From positions 74,081 through 138,080 of the forward strand of contig UQOE01000004.1 of assembly GCA_900542575.1 (NCBI GenBank): DNA of 64,000 nt. The letters are read 5' to 3'. Of this stretch, positions 31,023-39,632 are shown piece by piece. The notes beneath the pieces are model-generated. The model searched no databases and had not been told where the DNA came from. It saw only the letters and a list, made by a program, of their open reading frames with translations. Numbering within the stretch: position 1 is the stretch's first letter; every line of letters begins with the position of its first letter. The DNA is from an uncultured Oscillospiraceae bacterium (GTDB lineage Bacteria; Bacillota; Clostridia; Oscillospirales; Acutalibacteraceae). Made by a program: the position numbers and the translations under genes.

Positions 31023-31727
31023 GTGGTTTTTGTAACAGGCGACCTCCACGGGGACATGGAGCGTTTTAAAACCCAGGACGCCAAGAAGCTCAAAAAAGGA
31101 GATACCCTCCTCGTATGCGGGGACTTCGGGTTCCTATGGGACGGGTCCAAGGAAGAACAAAAGGAACTGAAAAAACTCGGTGAGAAAAAGTACAACATCT
31201 GCTTTGTCGACGGGACCCACGAAAATTTCGACCTTCTGCGCCAGTACGAAGTCAGTGAGTGGAACGGCGGAAAAGTTCACCATATTACCGGCGGCGTCTA
31301 CCACCTTATGCGCGGGCAGATCTTCAATATTGAGGGCCTCCGCGTCTTCACCATGGGCGGCGGCGAGAGTCCGGACCTCGACATTCGCATGGCGAACAAC
31401 AACTGGTATCAGGAAGAGTGTCCCAACCAGCAGGAGATGATTGAAGGCGCCGATAACCTGGGACGGGCGGACAACGAGGTGGACATTATCATTACCCACG
31501 AGCCGTCTGCAAAGGTCAAAGAATTTCTGCAGATAAAAATGACAGACAAGGCGCGCACCAATCTGCTGAACACCTACCTGGAAGAGCTCAGCAACGCGGT
31601 AGACTACCAGAAATGGTACTTTGGGTGTCTGCATATGGACAAACATGTATCCGGAACGCAGATTGCGGTGTTCACCCGCATTCTGGAGGCCCAGTCCGGC
31701 AAACCCATTGCCGCTGTGCGCAAATAA
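31023..31727 (+). CDS. calcineurin-type metallophosphoesterase
   Basis: A 234-residue cytoplasmic phosphoesterase. Metal motifs are present: VTGDLHGD at the N-terminus, VCGDFGFLW, VDGTHENFD (GNHE variant with T for N), and ITHEPS late in the protein. The substrate is unknown. I chose GTG 31023 because the family usually starts just before the VTGDxHG strand; an in-frame TTG at 31005 adds six residues, and the ribosome site (TTGGAG) is rather far for the GTG, so the start is uncertain. A terminator follows directly. Confidence 0.82.
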   Translation: MVFVTGDLHGDMERFKTQDAKKLKKGDTLLVCGDFGFLWDGSKEEQKELKKLGEKKYNICFVDGTHENFDLLRQYEVSEWNGGKVHHITGGVYHLMRGQIFNIEGLRVFTMGGGESPDLDIRMANNNWYQEECPNQQEMIEGADNLGRADNEVDIIITHEPSAKVKEFLQIKMTDKARTNLLNTYLEELSNAVDYQKWYFGCLHMDKHVSGTQIAVFTRILEAQSGKPIAAVRK

Positions 31728-31745
31728 GTTCATATAGAACGGACA

Positions 31746-31787
31746 GGAGCGTACTGCAGAATTTCTTCTTGCAGCGCGCTCTTTTTT
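31746..31787 (+). terminator. intrinsic terminator of the phosphoesterase gene
   Basis: GAGCG plus CTGCA pair with TGCAG plus CGCTC across a small internal loop, followed by TTTTTT. Confidence 0.82.
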
Positions 31788-31855
31788 GTATCCTCAGGTC
31801 AGTTTCTCACCGGCTGCAGAATTATCGTACACGATGCATCTTAAATAGCTCTGAA

Positions 31856-33403
31856 TCAGGTGCTGCGATTTTCCAGTACCGGCAGTGTCCGGCAGGAGAG
31901 TGCCTCCAAGAGATGTTCCCGGCGGATCTCCGGCTCGTCGGACAGGTCTGCAAGCGTGCGTGCAGTTTTCAGGATTTTGTCGTGAGCGCGGGCGGAAAAA
32001 TGCAGACTGCGGTGGGCCTGCAGAAGGAGCGCTTCCGCCTCCTGGCTCAGCCGGCAGTACTCCCGGACCATGGGCGCTGTCAGCGCTCCGTTGCAGGTTA
32101 CCGGGAGCCCGCGGTAACGCTGCCGCTGAATGTCACGGGCCTGCTCCACCCGCGCCCGGATTTCGGCGGACGTCTGCGCGCAGCCCTCCTGGAGCAGGTC
32201 CTTTTCCGGCGGCGGTTCCAGGACAATCTGCAGGTCAATTCGGTCCAGCAGTGCTCCGGACAGGCTGTGGAGATAGGCGCGGACCTCTCCGTCCGAACAG
32301 GTGCAGCGGTGCCCGGCGGCTCCACGGTATCCGCAGGGACACGGATTCATGGCCCCGACAAGCAGAAGATGACTGGGATAGACGGAGATGCTGGTACCCC
32401 GGGCAAGACGGATGACGCCTTCCTCCAGCGGCTGGAGAAGACTGTTCAGCACCGAGCGGGAGAAAAGAGGCAGCTCATCGAGAAACAGGATTCCGTTGTG
32501 GGCGAGGGATATTTCGCCTGGAAGAGAGCGGATGCCGCCGCCCGCCATGGCTGCCGGTGTGATGGTATGGTGGGGTGCCCGAAACGGACGTTCCTCCAGA
32601 AGGGCAGTTCCGGTTGGAAGACGGCCTGCCACGGAATAAATACGGGTGGTCTCCAGCGCCTCCTCATAGGTCATGGTGGGAAGAATAGAGGGGAGTGCAT
32701 TGGCGAGCAGCGTTTTGCCGGAACCGGGCGGACCCACCATCAGGACACTGTGCCCGCCTGCGGCGGCTATTTCCATAATACGTTTCGGCACTTCCATTCC
32801 ATGGATATCGCGGAAATCCGGTGCACTGGAAAGGTATCCGGGAAAGCGGATATCCTGGGGGAGTGTGAGAGGGATGACCGGCGAGATGGGGCAAACTCCA
32901 TTCAGATGTTCAATGAGCTCGCCGGCGGTGCGGACCGGGTAGACGGGGAGTCCGCGGACAACCGATGCCTCCCCGGCGTTTTCCGCCGGGAGATAGGCTG
33001 CAGATGCACCGGCTTCCTTCGCGGCGAGAAGCATAGGAAGCACACCGTGTACCGGGCGAACTTCACCGCTCAGGGACAGCTCGCCGAGAAAAAAGGCATT
33101 GGCTGCCGCCTCCTGGGACAGCTGTCCGGCGGCGCAGAGGACGGCAGTGAAGACCGGCAGATCATAGAGAGGGCCGTCTTTGCGCAGCTCTGCAGGGGCA
33201 AGGTTAACGGTGATCCGGCTAACCGGATAGTTCATACCGCTGTTGCGGATGGCAGAGCGGACCCGCTTTCTGGTTTCGGCGGCGGCTGAGCTGGACAGAC
33301 CGGCCAGTTCAAACCGTGGCAGGCCGCCGGTAATATCCGCTTCCACTGTAATGGGCAGGGCACTGCTGCCGCAGAGACACGCGCTTTGGACGCTGGCATA
33401 CAT
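31856..33403 (-). CDS. comM: YifB/ComM-family Mg-chelatase-like AAA+ ATPase
   Basis: A 515-residue ATPase. The N-terminal Lon-protease-like fold (ELAGLSSSAAAETRKRVRSA; NLAPAELRKDGPLYDLPV) is followed by the AAA+ core with Walker A GPPGSGKTLLA, Walker B ILFLDELPLF and the zinc-type CPCGYRG...HRCTC insertion. Members such as ComM act as branch-migration helicases in natural transformation. No other competence gene is in the window. Length is standard. The gene is monocistronic by position. Confidence 0.9.
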   Translation of the reverse strand: MYASVQSACLCGSSALPITVEADITGGLPRFELAGLSSSAAAETRKRVRSAIRNSGMNYPVSRITVNLAPAELRKDGPLYDLPVFTAVLCAAGQLSQEAAANAFFLGELSLSGEVRPVHGVLPMLLAAKEAGASAAYLPAENAGEASVVRGLPVYPVRTAGELIEHLNGVCPISPVIPLTLPQDIRFPGYLSSAPDFRDIHGMEVPKRIMEIAAAGGHSVLMVGPPGSGKTLLANALPSILPTMTYEEALETTRIYSVAGRLPTGTALLEERPFRAPHHTITPAAMAGGGIRSLPGEISLAHNGILFLDELPLFSRSVLNSLLQPLEEGVIRLARGTSISVYPSHLLLVGAMNPCPCGYRGAAGHRCTCSDGEVRAYLHSLSGALLDRIDLQIVLEPPPEKDLLQEGCAQTSAEIRARVEQARDIQRQRYRGLPVTCNGALTAPMVREYCRLSQEAEALLLQAHRSLHFSARAHDKILKTARTLADLSDEPEIRREHLLEALSCRTLPVLENRST

Positions 33404-33541
33404 AAGAAAGACCTCCTTGTGTCAGGGTAGGCCTATCTTAGCATGGAATGCCCGCTTTGCTGATCTGCCTGGAATGAGAGGAGGGAATGGCGCCGGGAAC
33501 GGAGCCGCTCATGGGGAATGAACGGCATCAATTCTACAAAT

Positions 33542-33571
33542 TTGACAAAATATTTTGACTTGTTGTACACT
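33542..33571 (+). promoter_or_regulatory. promoter of the zinc-ribbon gene
   Basis: TTGACA (33542-33547) and TACACT (33566-33571), 18-base spacer, 33 bases before the start codon. The remainder of 33404-33604 shows nothing else. Confidence 0.65.
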
Positions 33572-33604
33572 TGTAGGGTAACGTTACAAGAGAGGGGAGT
33601 AACC

Positions 33605-33898
33605 ATGACTTACGAGGACAAAACACTCGTCTGCAAAGACTGCGGCAAAGAGTTCGTCTTTACGGCCGGAGAACAGGAGTTCTACGCCGAAAAGGGGTTT
33701 GAAAATGAGCCGCAGCGCTGTAAGGCGTGCCGCGATGCCCGCAAGCAGGCCATCCGCGCCAAACGGCCCATGTATGACGCCGTCTGCGCAACTTGCGGTG
33801 CTGCATGTAAAGTTCCGTTCCGTCCGCGCCCGGACCGGCCAGTCTACTGCAGCGAATGCTTTGCGAAGATGACGGAATCGGCAGAGGCAGAATCATGA
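33605..33898 (+). CDS. small zinc-ribbon protein
   Basis: A 97-residue protein with two zinc-binding pairs in the first half (CKDCGKEF and CKACRDAR around EFYAEKGFENEPQRC) and two in the second (CATCGAAC, YCSECF). The first part matches the clostridial zinc-ribbon family (zf-trcl) that is common and functionally unassigned; the second resembles the CxxC-type ribbon of the same family. Start ATG 33605 has GAGGGGAG upstream. It overlaps the next small gene by four bases. Confidence 0.85.
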   Translation: MTYEDKTLVCKDCGKEFVFTAGEQEFYAEKGFENEPQRCKACRDARKQAIRAKRPMYDAVCATCGAACKVPFRPRPDRPVYCSECFAKMTESAEAES

Positions 33899-34086
33899 GA
33901 AGAGAGACTGTCATCCACATTGCTGTTTCATCGGCAGCTGCGGCTGGCGCCGTCATCGTTCTGCTTCGCAGACGCGGGGAGGACGATGAGGCGGAAGCGG
34001 CCTTTTTTGCGGCAGATCATCCGGAAAACGGAGACCTTTTGTGGAACAGCAGCCTGACGGACCAGAATTCGGACGAAGACATCTGA
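33895..34086 (+). CDS. small single-span membrane protein
   Basis: Unrecognised 63-residue product. A hydrophobic N-terminal segment (VIHIAVSSAAAAGAVIVLL) is followed by RRR and an acidic tail rich in Asp and Glu, so the tail should face the cytoplasm. Translation is coupled to the zinc-ribbon gene through an ATGA overlap, which is the main reason to call it a gene. A terminator follows after the stop. Confidence 0.6.
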   Translation: MRRETVIHIAVSSAAAAGAVIVLLRRRGEDDEAEAAFFAADHPENGDLLWNSSLTDQNSDEDI

Positions 34087-34100
34087 ACATCCAGAGAAAA

Positions 34101-34147
34101 GAAAAACCGCTGTAACCGGAACTTCCCGGGTACAGCGGTCTTTTTTA
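34101..34147. terminator. bidirectional intrinsic terminator
   Basis: ACCGCTGTA (34106-34114) pairs with TACAGCGGT, with further pairing inward; A residues on the left and TTTTTT on the right make it usable by both converging transcripts. Confidence 0.88.
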
Positions 34148-35317
34148 TTTTTTATCTCCGGTGCGTCGATTATGGGCGGCATATGGGCTGGGAGCCGTGA
34201 AATCAGCGTCCTGGAAAGGAAGTCCGTCGCGCCAGACCACACAGTTGCGCCCGCGGCGCTTGGCGAGGTAAAGGTTGGAATCGACCGAGCGGAGCAGGAG
34301 CTCGATGCTCATGCCGGGCTCATATTGGCAGACCCCGCAGCTGATGGTGACAATTTCGCCGCCCATGTCGTCCAGAAGGGGACGGGAGGAGATTTCTCTG
34401 CGGATTTCATCTGCTCTCCGGAAAGCGGTAGTATCTCCGGCGTTGGGGAGCACACAGAGAAATTCTTCTCCCCCATAGCGGGTGATGATATCGTCCGGCC
34501 GCAGATGGGCACGGACAGTGTCCGTCAGACTGCGGAGACATTCGTCGCCCACCAGGTGACCGAAGCGGTCGTTGATGGATTTAAACCAGTCAATATCGAA
34601 CATGATGACGGAAAAAACTTTCATGGCTCCGCTGTCGGTCTGCATTTTGCACTGGGTCAGGTAGTCGTGCATAAAGGCACGGTCGTAGGTGCCGGTCAGG
34701 GGGTCCTTCTGGGCCGATTCCCGGATCTGCTGCAGCAGTTCAGTGGACATGCGGCGGTTCTCCTCAAAGTTGCGTCGCATCATGCGAAAGGCTTCGCCTA
34801 CGGTCAGCCCGACAAAGACAATGGTCAGCGGTATGAGCAGATAGGCTCTCTTTCCCAGTACGACAAAGGATTCCGCAATTTCCGGGTGCAGGTGGTCGAG
34901 AACCATACAGGCGATGAATTCTGCTGCCGAGAGGCCGGCACAGAAGTAGAGAGCCAGGTTGTCCAGGAGAAGGACCGTTTCCATGATGAGCAGAATATAG
35001 AAGAGCGGTGCAGCGCCTGCGATGCCGCCGCCAAGGAAGAACAGGAATGGCCAGATGACACAGCTGTAGACAAAACAGAACAGATTATAGACAGCGCCCC
35101 GTGCTAGCCGGCTGCTGACCCGCCTCCAGATGCGGTACAGAACAAAGTTGAAGATGAGGCAGGCGCCCTGCACGGCTAAAATCTGCCAGCCAAGACGAAA
35201 CAGCGCAAAAAGCACCAGTGCAAGGATAAATCCGATGGAAGAGCTGCCGAGGAAAAACAGAAAGAGCTCGGATTTCAGCGCGATAGACTCAATGCCGATG
35301 CGGCGATGGTTTGCCAT
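34145..35317 (-). CDS. membrane diguanylate cyclase (GGDEF), with inhibitory site
   Basis: A 390-residue enzyme that makes cyclic di-GMP from two GTP. About six hydrophobic segments occupy residues 15-190, followed by a GGDEF domain with the active-site GGEEF and, five residues before it, RPDD, the RxxD inhibitory site for product feedback. DPLTGTYDR and FDIDWFKSINDRFGH are the other family marks. The membrane part has no named sensor domain. It lies 26 bases downstream of another diguanylate cyclase gene on the same strand. Confidence 0.9.
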   Translation of the reverse strand: MANHRRIGIESIALKSELFLFFLGSSSIGFILALVLFALFRLGWQILAVQGACLIFNFVLYRIWRRVSSRLARGAVYNLFCFVYSCVIWPFLFFLGGGIAGAAPLFYILLIMETVLLLDNLALYFCAGLSAAEFIACMVLDHLHPEIAESFVVLGKRAYLLIPLTIVFVGLTVGEAFRMMRRNFEENRRMSTELLQQIRESAQKDPLTGTYDRAFMHDYLTQCKMQTDSGAMKVFSVIMFDIDWFKSINDRFGHLVGDECLRSLTDTVRAHLRPDDIITRYGGEEFLCVLPNAGDTTAFRRADEIRREISSRPLLDDMGGEIVTISCGVCQYEPGMSIELLLRSVDSNLYLAKRRGRNCVVWRDGLPFQDADFTAPSPYAAHNRRTGDKK

Positions 35318-35343
35318 TTCTGTTTTCCCCTCTTTTCATTTTC

Positions 35344-36453
35344 TCACGGGCCGAATACCCGGTTTTTCCCCATCTCTTTGGCGCGGTACATATTGCGGTC
35401 CGCACGGCTTACAAGAGCTTCTGCGCCTTCTCCCTTTCGAAACGCAGAGACGCCGATGCTGACGGTAATTCTCTCTCTTTTGGGCAGATCGGCGGTCAGA
35501 TGCGTCCGGGCATTTTTCTCCCGGAGCGTCTCTGCGAGATCTGCCGCCTGTTCTGCCGAAGTGTTCGGCAGAAGCAGGATAAATTCCTCGCCGCCGAATC
35601 GATTCGCCGTCATCCGCCCGGAGCAGCTGCCGCGCAGGAGTTCTCCCAGACCGGTCAGAACGCGGTCGCCGGCCAAGTGCCCGTATTGGTCGTTGATGCG
35701 CTTGAAATCGTCAATATCCAGCAGCAGGAGTGAGAGCGGAAGTCCTTTTTTGTCTGCGCGGGCTGTCTCGGCCCGCAGACGGATGTACATGGCGCGCCTG
35801 TTGTAGAGTCCGGTCAGGGAGTCGATCTCCGAGAGGCGGCTGATCTCAATAATATTTTCCTCCACCGAGTGGCTCTCCTGGCGGAAGACGCTGAACAGCA
35901 CCTTCGCCAGAACGGCCAGAGCAATGGCCACCAGGAGAACATTGGAGCCTACGGCGACATTGTCAAACCAGTGCGATCCGCGGAACAGAGACGGAAACTG
36001 CACAAGCTTTGTCCGCAGAATGTAGGAAACACCATAGATGCATAAAATCCAGATGCTCTGCAGAATGGTCAGAACAAAGCCGCGCCTTCCGGGGACCAGG
36101 GAGAATGTCAGGATGAGGGCGAGTGCAAAAAAGGCGGAGATTCCACTGTGAATGGAACCTCCGCACAGATAAATTGCAGGTAATGCAGCCAGGTCCAGTG
36201 CGAGCAGAATGGCCGTGAGGATCTGTGAGCGGCGTTCCGGGAACCGGAGTTCCAGAAGCCACAGACATAAGATAAGAACCGTCATGACTGCTGCCAGAAT
36301 GGAAGCCTGAACGGAAGAGTGGATGAAAATGCAGGTAAGCGCTCCGGCCACGCCGATGACCGTGCTGAAGGCCATCAGAATATTGAACAGGCGCTGGTTC
36401 AGAGGAACCTGTGCACCGTACAGTTTGTGGAAGAGCTCAGCGCGCGTTTTCAT
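35344..36453 (-). CDS. membrane diguanylate cyclase (GGDEF), no inhibitory site
   Basis: A 369-residue protein with about six membrane segments (residues 20-195) and a GGDEF domain: DSLTGLYNRRAM, LDIDDFKRINDQYGH and GGEEF. The residues five before GGEEF read SGRM, so the RxxD product-inhibition site of its neighbour is missing here. The start is six bases downstream of the secA stop, so it may be read through from secA. The substrate and output (cyclic di-GMP) are inferred from the family. Confidence 0.88.
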   Translation of the reverse strand: MKTRAELFHKLYGAQVPLNQRLFNILMAFSTVIGVAGALTCIFIHSSVQASILAAVMTVLILCLWLLELRFPERRSQILTAILLALDLAALPAIYLCGGSIHSGISAFFALALILTFSLVPGRRGFVLTILQSIWILCIYGVSYILRTKLVQFPSLFRGSHWFDNVAVGSNVLLVAIALAVLAKVLFSVFRQESHSVEENIIEISRLSEIDSLTGLYNRRAMYIRLRAETARADKKGLPLSLLLLDIDDFKRINDQYGHLAGDRVLTGLGELLRGSCSGRMTANRFGGEEFILLLPNTSAEQAADLAETLREKNARTHLTADLPKRERITVSIGVSAFRKGEGAEALVSRADRNMYRAKEMGKNRVFGP

Positions 36454-36459
36454 GAGAAG

Positions 36460-39204
36460 TTAAACCTTACCCTCCTGAATGTCCTGCATCATATGACACT
36501 TTTTATATTTCTTGCCGCTGCCGCACCAGCAGGGGTCGTTCGGACCCGGGTGCTGCGTCTTCTTGACCGGCTTGCGGGCACCGCCGTTTTCGGCTTCGTC
36601 GCTGCCGCTGGTACTGGTAATGCGGGCAACACTCTTTCTCTTGATAGGAGCCTGTTTCTTGAGCTGAACGGTGAGCATGTCGTGAACGGTGTCCTCACGG
36701 ATTTCCTCGGTCATCTCATTGAACATGTCAGAACCCTGGTACTTGTAGGCGACAACCGGGTCCTGCTGCGCGTAGGCGCGGAGGCCGATGCTGTCCTGCA
36801 GCTGTTCCATGGCGTCGATATGGTCCATCCAGTGGAGGTCGACGTTGCGGAGCAGGATCATGCGCTCCAGATTGCGCATGACCTCGGAGCCGAACTCCTC
36901 TTCACGGGCATCGTAAATGCCGCGGCCCTTGGTCTTGAGGTAGGTGGAGATTTCCTCCGTGGAGTGCATGGAGGTGAGATCGTCGTCCTCGTCGAGGATC
37001 CAGCCGAGGAAGCGGGAGCGGAGGCCGTCGAGGTCCCAGTCCTCTTCGCTGTCGCCGGTCAGATACATGGCGACGGCGTTGTCGATGGTCTCGTCGAGCA
37101 TTTTGAGGATGTTATCCTTGAGGTCGGTCTCGTCGAGAACCTCGTCACGCTGTTTGTAGATGATCTTACGCTGCTGGTTCATGACGTCGTCGAACTGGAG
37201 GACGTGCTTACGGATGGCGTAGTTTTCGCCCTCGACCTTTTTCTGGGCGTTGGCGATGGTCTTGGTCAGCGTCTTGAGCTCAATGGGGGTGTTCTCGTCG
37301 ACGTTGAGGGTGTTCATGATGCGGGTCATGCGGTCGCCGCCGAACAGCCGGATGAGATCGTCTTCCAGGGAAAGGAAGAAACGGGATGCACCCGGGTCGC
37401 CCTGACGGCCGGAACGGCCGCGCAGCTGGTTGTCGATACGGCGGGATTCATGCCGCTCGGTACCGATGATATAGAGACCGCCGGCTTCGCGGACTTTCTC
37501 TGCCTCCGGTTCAATCTGCTTCTTGAACTTGTCCAGGAGTTTTGCATAGTCCTCGCGGGCGGCAAGTACGTCCTTGTTGTCGGTCTCCGCGTAGCCCATA
37601 GCCTCGTTGACCGTGTCGTTGGAGTAGCCGAGCTTGCGGAGCTGGGCTTTGGCCAGAAACTCCGGGTTGCCGCCGAGCATGATGTCGGTGCCTCGGCCGG
37701 CCATGTTGGTGGCGATGGTGATAGCGCCGAATTTGCCCGCCTGGGCGATGATTTCGGCTTCGCGCTCGTTGTTCTTGGCGTTCAGGACCTCATGCTTCAG
37801 GCCCTTCTGTTTGAGCATACGGCTGAGGCGCTCGGATTTCTCGATGTTGATCGTACCGACGAGCACCGGCTGGCCCTTGGCGTGGGCGGCCTGAATTTCG
37901 TCGAGAACCGCCTGGAACTTGCCCTTCTCGGTCTTGTAGACGACGTCGTTGCGGTCTTCGCGGATCATGGGCTTGTTGGTCGGGATTTCGACCGGATACA
38001 GGTTATAGATTTCGTTGAACTCGTCTGCCTCGGTCATGGCTGTACCGGTCATACCGGAGAGCTTGCTGTACAGACGGAAGAAGTTCTGGAAGGTGATGGT
38101 GGCGAGGGTCTTGGACTCTCTCTGAACACGGACGTGCTCTTTTGCCTCGAGGGCCTGGTGAAGGCCTTCGTTGTAGCGGCGGCCCAGCATAATACGGCCG
38201 GTGAACTCGTCGACGATGAGAACTTCGCCGTCTTTGACGACGTAGTCGATGTCGCGGTGCATGACGCCGTGGGCACGGATGGCCTGGTTGATGTGGTGGA
38301 ACAGGGTCGTGTTGTCCGCGTCGGTCAGGTTGTCGACGTGGAAGAAGGCCTCGGCTTTCTTGACGCCGCTGGCGGTCAGAGTCGCGGTCTTGTTTTTCTC
38401 GTCAACGACGTAGTCGCCGTCACCGACATCCTCGACTTCCTGCTTGGACTCAACTTCCTTGACCTTGCTCATGGTGAGGGTCTTGACAAAGGAGTCGGCG
38501 AGCGTGTAGAGGTCGGTGGACTCAGTGCCCTGACCGGAAATGATGAGCGGAGTACGGGCTTCATCAATAAGGATGGAGTCGACCTCATCGACGATGGCAT
38601 AATTCAGACCGCGCTGTACTTTTTCGCTCTTGTACTGGACCATGTTGTCGCGGAGGTAGTCGAAACCAAATTCGTTGTTTGTGCCGTAGGTGATGTCGGC
38701 GGCATAGGCTTCGCGGCGCTGGTCCGGGTCGAGTCCGTTGACAATGAGGCCGACGGAGAGGCCGAGGAAGCGGTATACTTTGCCCATCCACTCCGAGTCG
38801 CGGCGGGCGAGGTAGTCGTTGACGGTGACGATATGGACCCCTTTGCCGGAGAGGGCATTGAGGTAGGCCGGCAGGGTGGCGACGAGGGTTTTGCCTTCGC
38901 CGGTCTTCATTTCAGCGATGCCGCCGTTGTGGAGGACGATGCCGCCGAGAATCTGAACCGGATAGGGTTTCAGTTCGAGGACACGCCAGGATGCCTCGCG
39001 GCAGGCGGCGAATGCGTCGGGCAGGATGTCGTCCAGGGTCTCGCCGTTGGCAAGACGTTCTTTGAGCGCCGGGGTTACGCTCTGAAGTTCTTCATCCGAC
39101 ATGGCCGCATATTTCTCGTCGAGAGCGAGAACAGCGTCTTTTATCGGAGTCATCTTCTTGATCTGTTTGGAAGAGTAGTCAAAGAGGTTTTTAAAAACTC
39201 CCAT
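36460..39204 (-). CDS. secA: preprotein translocase ATPase SecA
   Basis: A 914-residue motor that pushes preproteins through SecYEG. The N-terminal MGVFKNLFDYSSKQIKK, Walker A MKTGEGKTLVA, DEVDSILIDEARTPL (motif II), the preprotein cross-linking region, TNMAGRGTDIMLGG, and RGRSGRQGDPG are all in order. The extreme C-terminus has the SEC-C zinc motif CWCGSGKKYKKCH, which binds SecB or the ribosome. Length is normal. It has an RBS (AAGGAG) close to the ATG. Confidence 0.97.
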   Translation of the reverse strand: MGVFKNLFDYSSKQIKKMTPIKDAVLALDEKYAAMSDEELQSVTPALKERLANGETLDDILPDAFAACREASWRVLELKPYPVQILGGIVLHNGGIAEMKTGEGKTLVATLPAYLNALSGKGVHIVTVNDYLARRDSEWMGKVYRFLGLSVGLIVNGLDPDQRREAYAADITYGTNNEFGFDYLRDNMVQYKSEKVQRGLNYAIVDEVDSILIDEARTPLIISGQGTESTDLYTLADSFVKTLTMSKVKEVESKQEVEDVGDGDYVVDEKNKTATLTASGVKKAEAFFHVDNLTDADNTTLFHHINQAIRAHGVMHRDIDYVVKDGEVLIVDEFTGRIMLGRRYNEGLHQALEAKEHVRVQRESKTLATITFQNFFRLYSKLSGMTGTAMTEADEFNEIYNLYPVEIPTNKPMIREDRNDVVYKTEKGKFQAVLDEIQAAHAKGQPVLVGTINIEKSERLSRMLKQKGLKHEVLNAKNNEREAEIIAQAGKFGAITIATNMAGRGTDIMLGGNPEFLAKAQLRKLGYSNDTVNEAMGYAETDNKDVLAAREDYAKLLDKFKKQIEPEAEKVREAGGLYIIGTERHESRRIDNQLRGRSGRQGDPGASRFFLSLEDDLIRLFGGDRMTRIMNTLNVDENTPIELKTLTKTIANAQKKVEGENYAIRKHVLQFDDVMNQQRKIIYKQRDEVLDETDLKDNILKMLDETIDNAVAMYLTGDSEEDWDLDGLRSRFLGWILDEDDDLTSMHSTEEISTYLKTKGRGIYDAREEEFGSEVMRNLERMILLRNVDLHWMDHIDAMEQLQDSIGLRAYAQQDPVVAYKYQGSDMFNEMTEEIREDTVHDMLTVQLKKQAPIKRKSVARITSTSGSDEAENGGARKPVKKTQHPGPNDPCWCGSGKKYKKCHMMQDIQEGKV

Positions 39205-39375
39205 GCAATGTAGCTCCTTTTTCCTTTTGCTAGTTTTTACATACCTATTATTAATAGGGCCTGGAATGGGACGGCGGGAAAGCCAGTCCCACTGATAAGC
39301 ATAACGATAAACTAAATTGTATCATAAACATGTTCAGAAATAAATCAAAAACTTGAAAACCGGCGAATTGGATTA

Positions 39376-39404
39376 TTGCTTTTTCGCGGGCCAGCCGTTA
39401 TAAT
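39376..39404 (+). promoter_or_regulatory. promoter of the SRP RNA gene
   Basis: TTGCTT (39376-39381) and a perfect TATAAT (39399-39404), 17-base spacer, about 35 bases before the RNA. Confidence 0.75.
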
Positions 39405-39436
39405 ATATAGCGCAAAGAGCGAAGTGAGCTTTTGTT

Positions 39437-39556
39437 TGGCCATATGGCGTGTGGGTCCTGTGCGACGGAGCGCTGTGAATCATGTCAGGCGGGGAACCGA
39501 GCAGCATTAAGCAGTTGCGCCGTGCGCCACAGGGTGCCTGCCCGCCATATGGTCAA
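39437..39556 (+). ncRNA. ffs: signal recognition particle RNA, small (4.5S-like) form
   Basis: GCCATATGGCG near 39439 pairs with CGCCATATGGT near 39543, closing a long hairpin. Its tip carries the SRP hallmark: GTCAGG, a CGG-GGAA-CCG stem with GGAA tetraloop, and AGCAGC on the other side, the domain IV site bound by Ffh. Only this hairpin is present; there is no room for the Alu domain found in the large Bacillus-type SRP RNA. Placement just before dnaX is classical. Ends are estimated to within a few bases. Confidence 0.9.
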
Positions 39557-39557
39557 G

Positions 39558-39580
39558 GGAAAGCAGCTTTGCTTTTTTTA
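39558..39580 (+). terminator. intrinsic terminator of the SRP RNA gene
   Basis: AAAGCA and TGCTTT form a short stem around GCTT, with the T run continuing. A weak but well-placed terminator. Confidence 0.6.
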
Positions 39581-39632
39581 TGCCCGAAAGCGCGGTTTGG
39601 CTTATAATGGCAGGTGAAAAGGAGGAGTGTGC

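Noticed and set aside
36319..39213. A 964-codon open frame on the plus strand opposite secA
   Set aside because: It is the shadow of secA, created by GC-rich third positions; the translation is low in complexity with no domain, and the minus-strand frame is unmistakable SecA.
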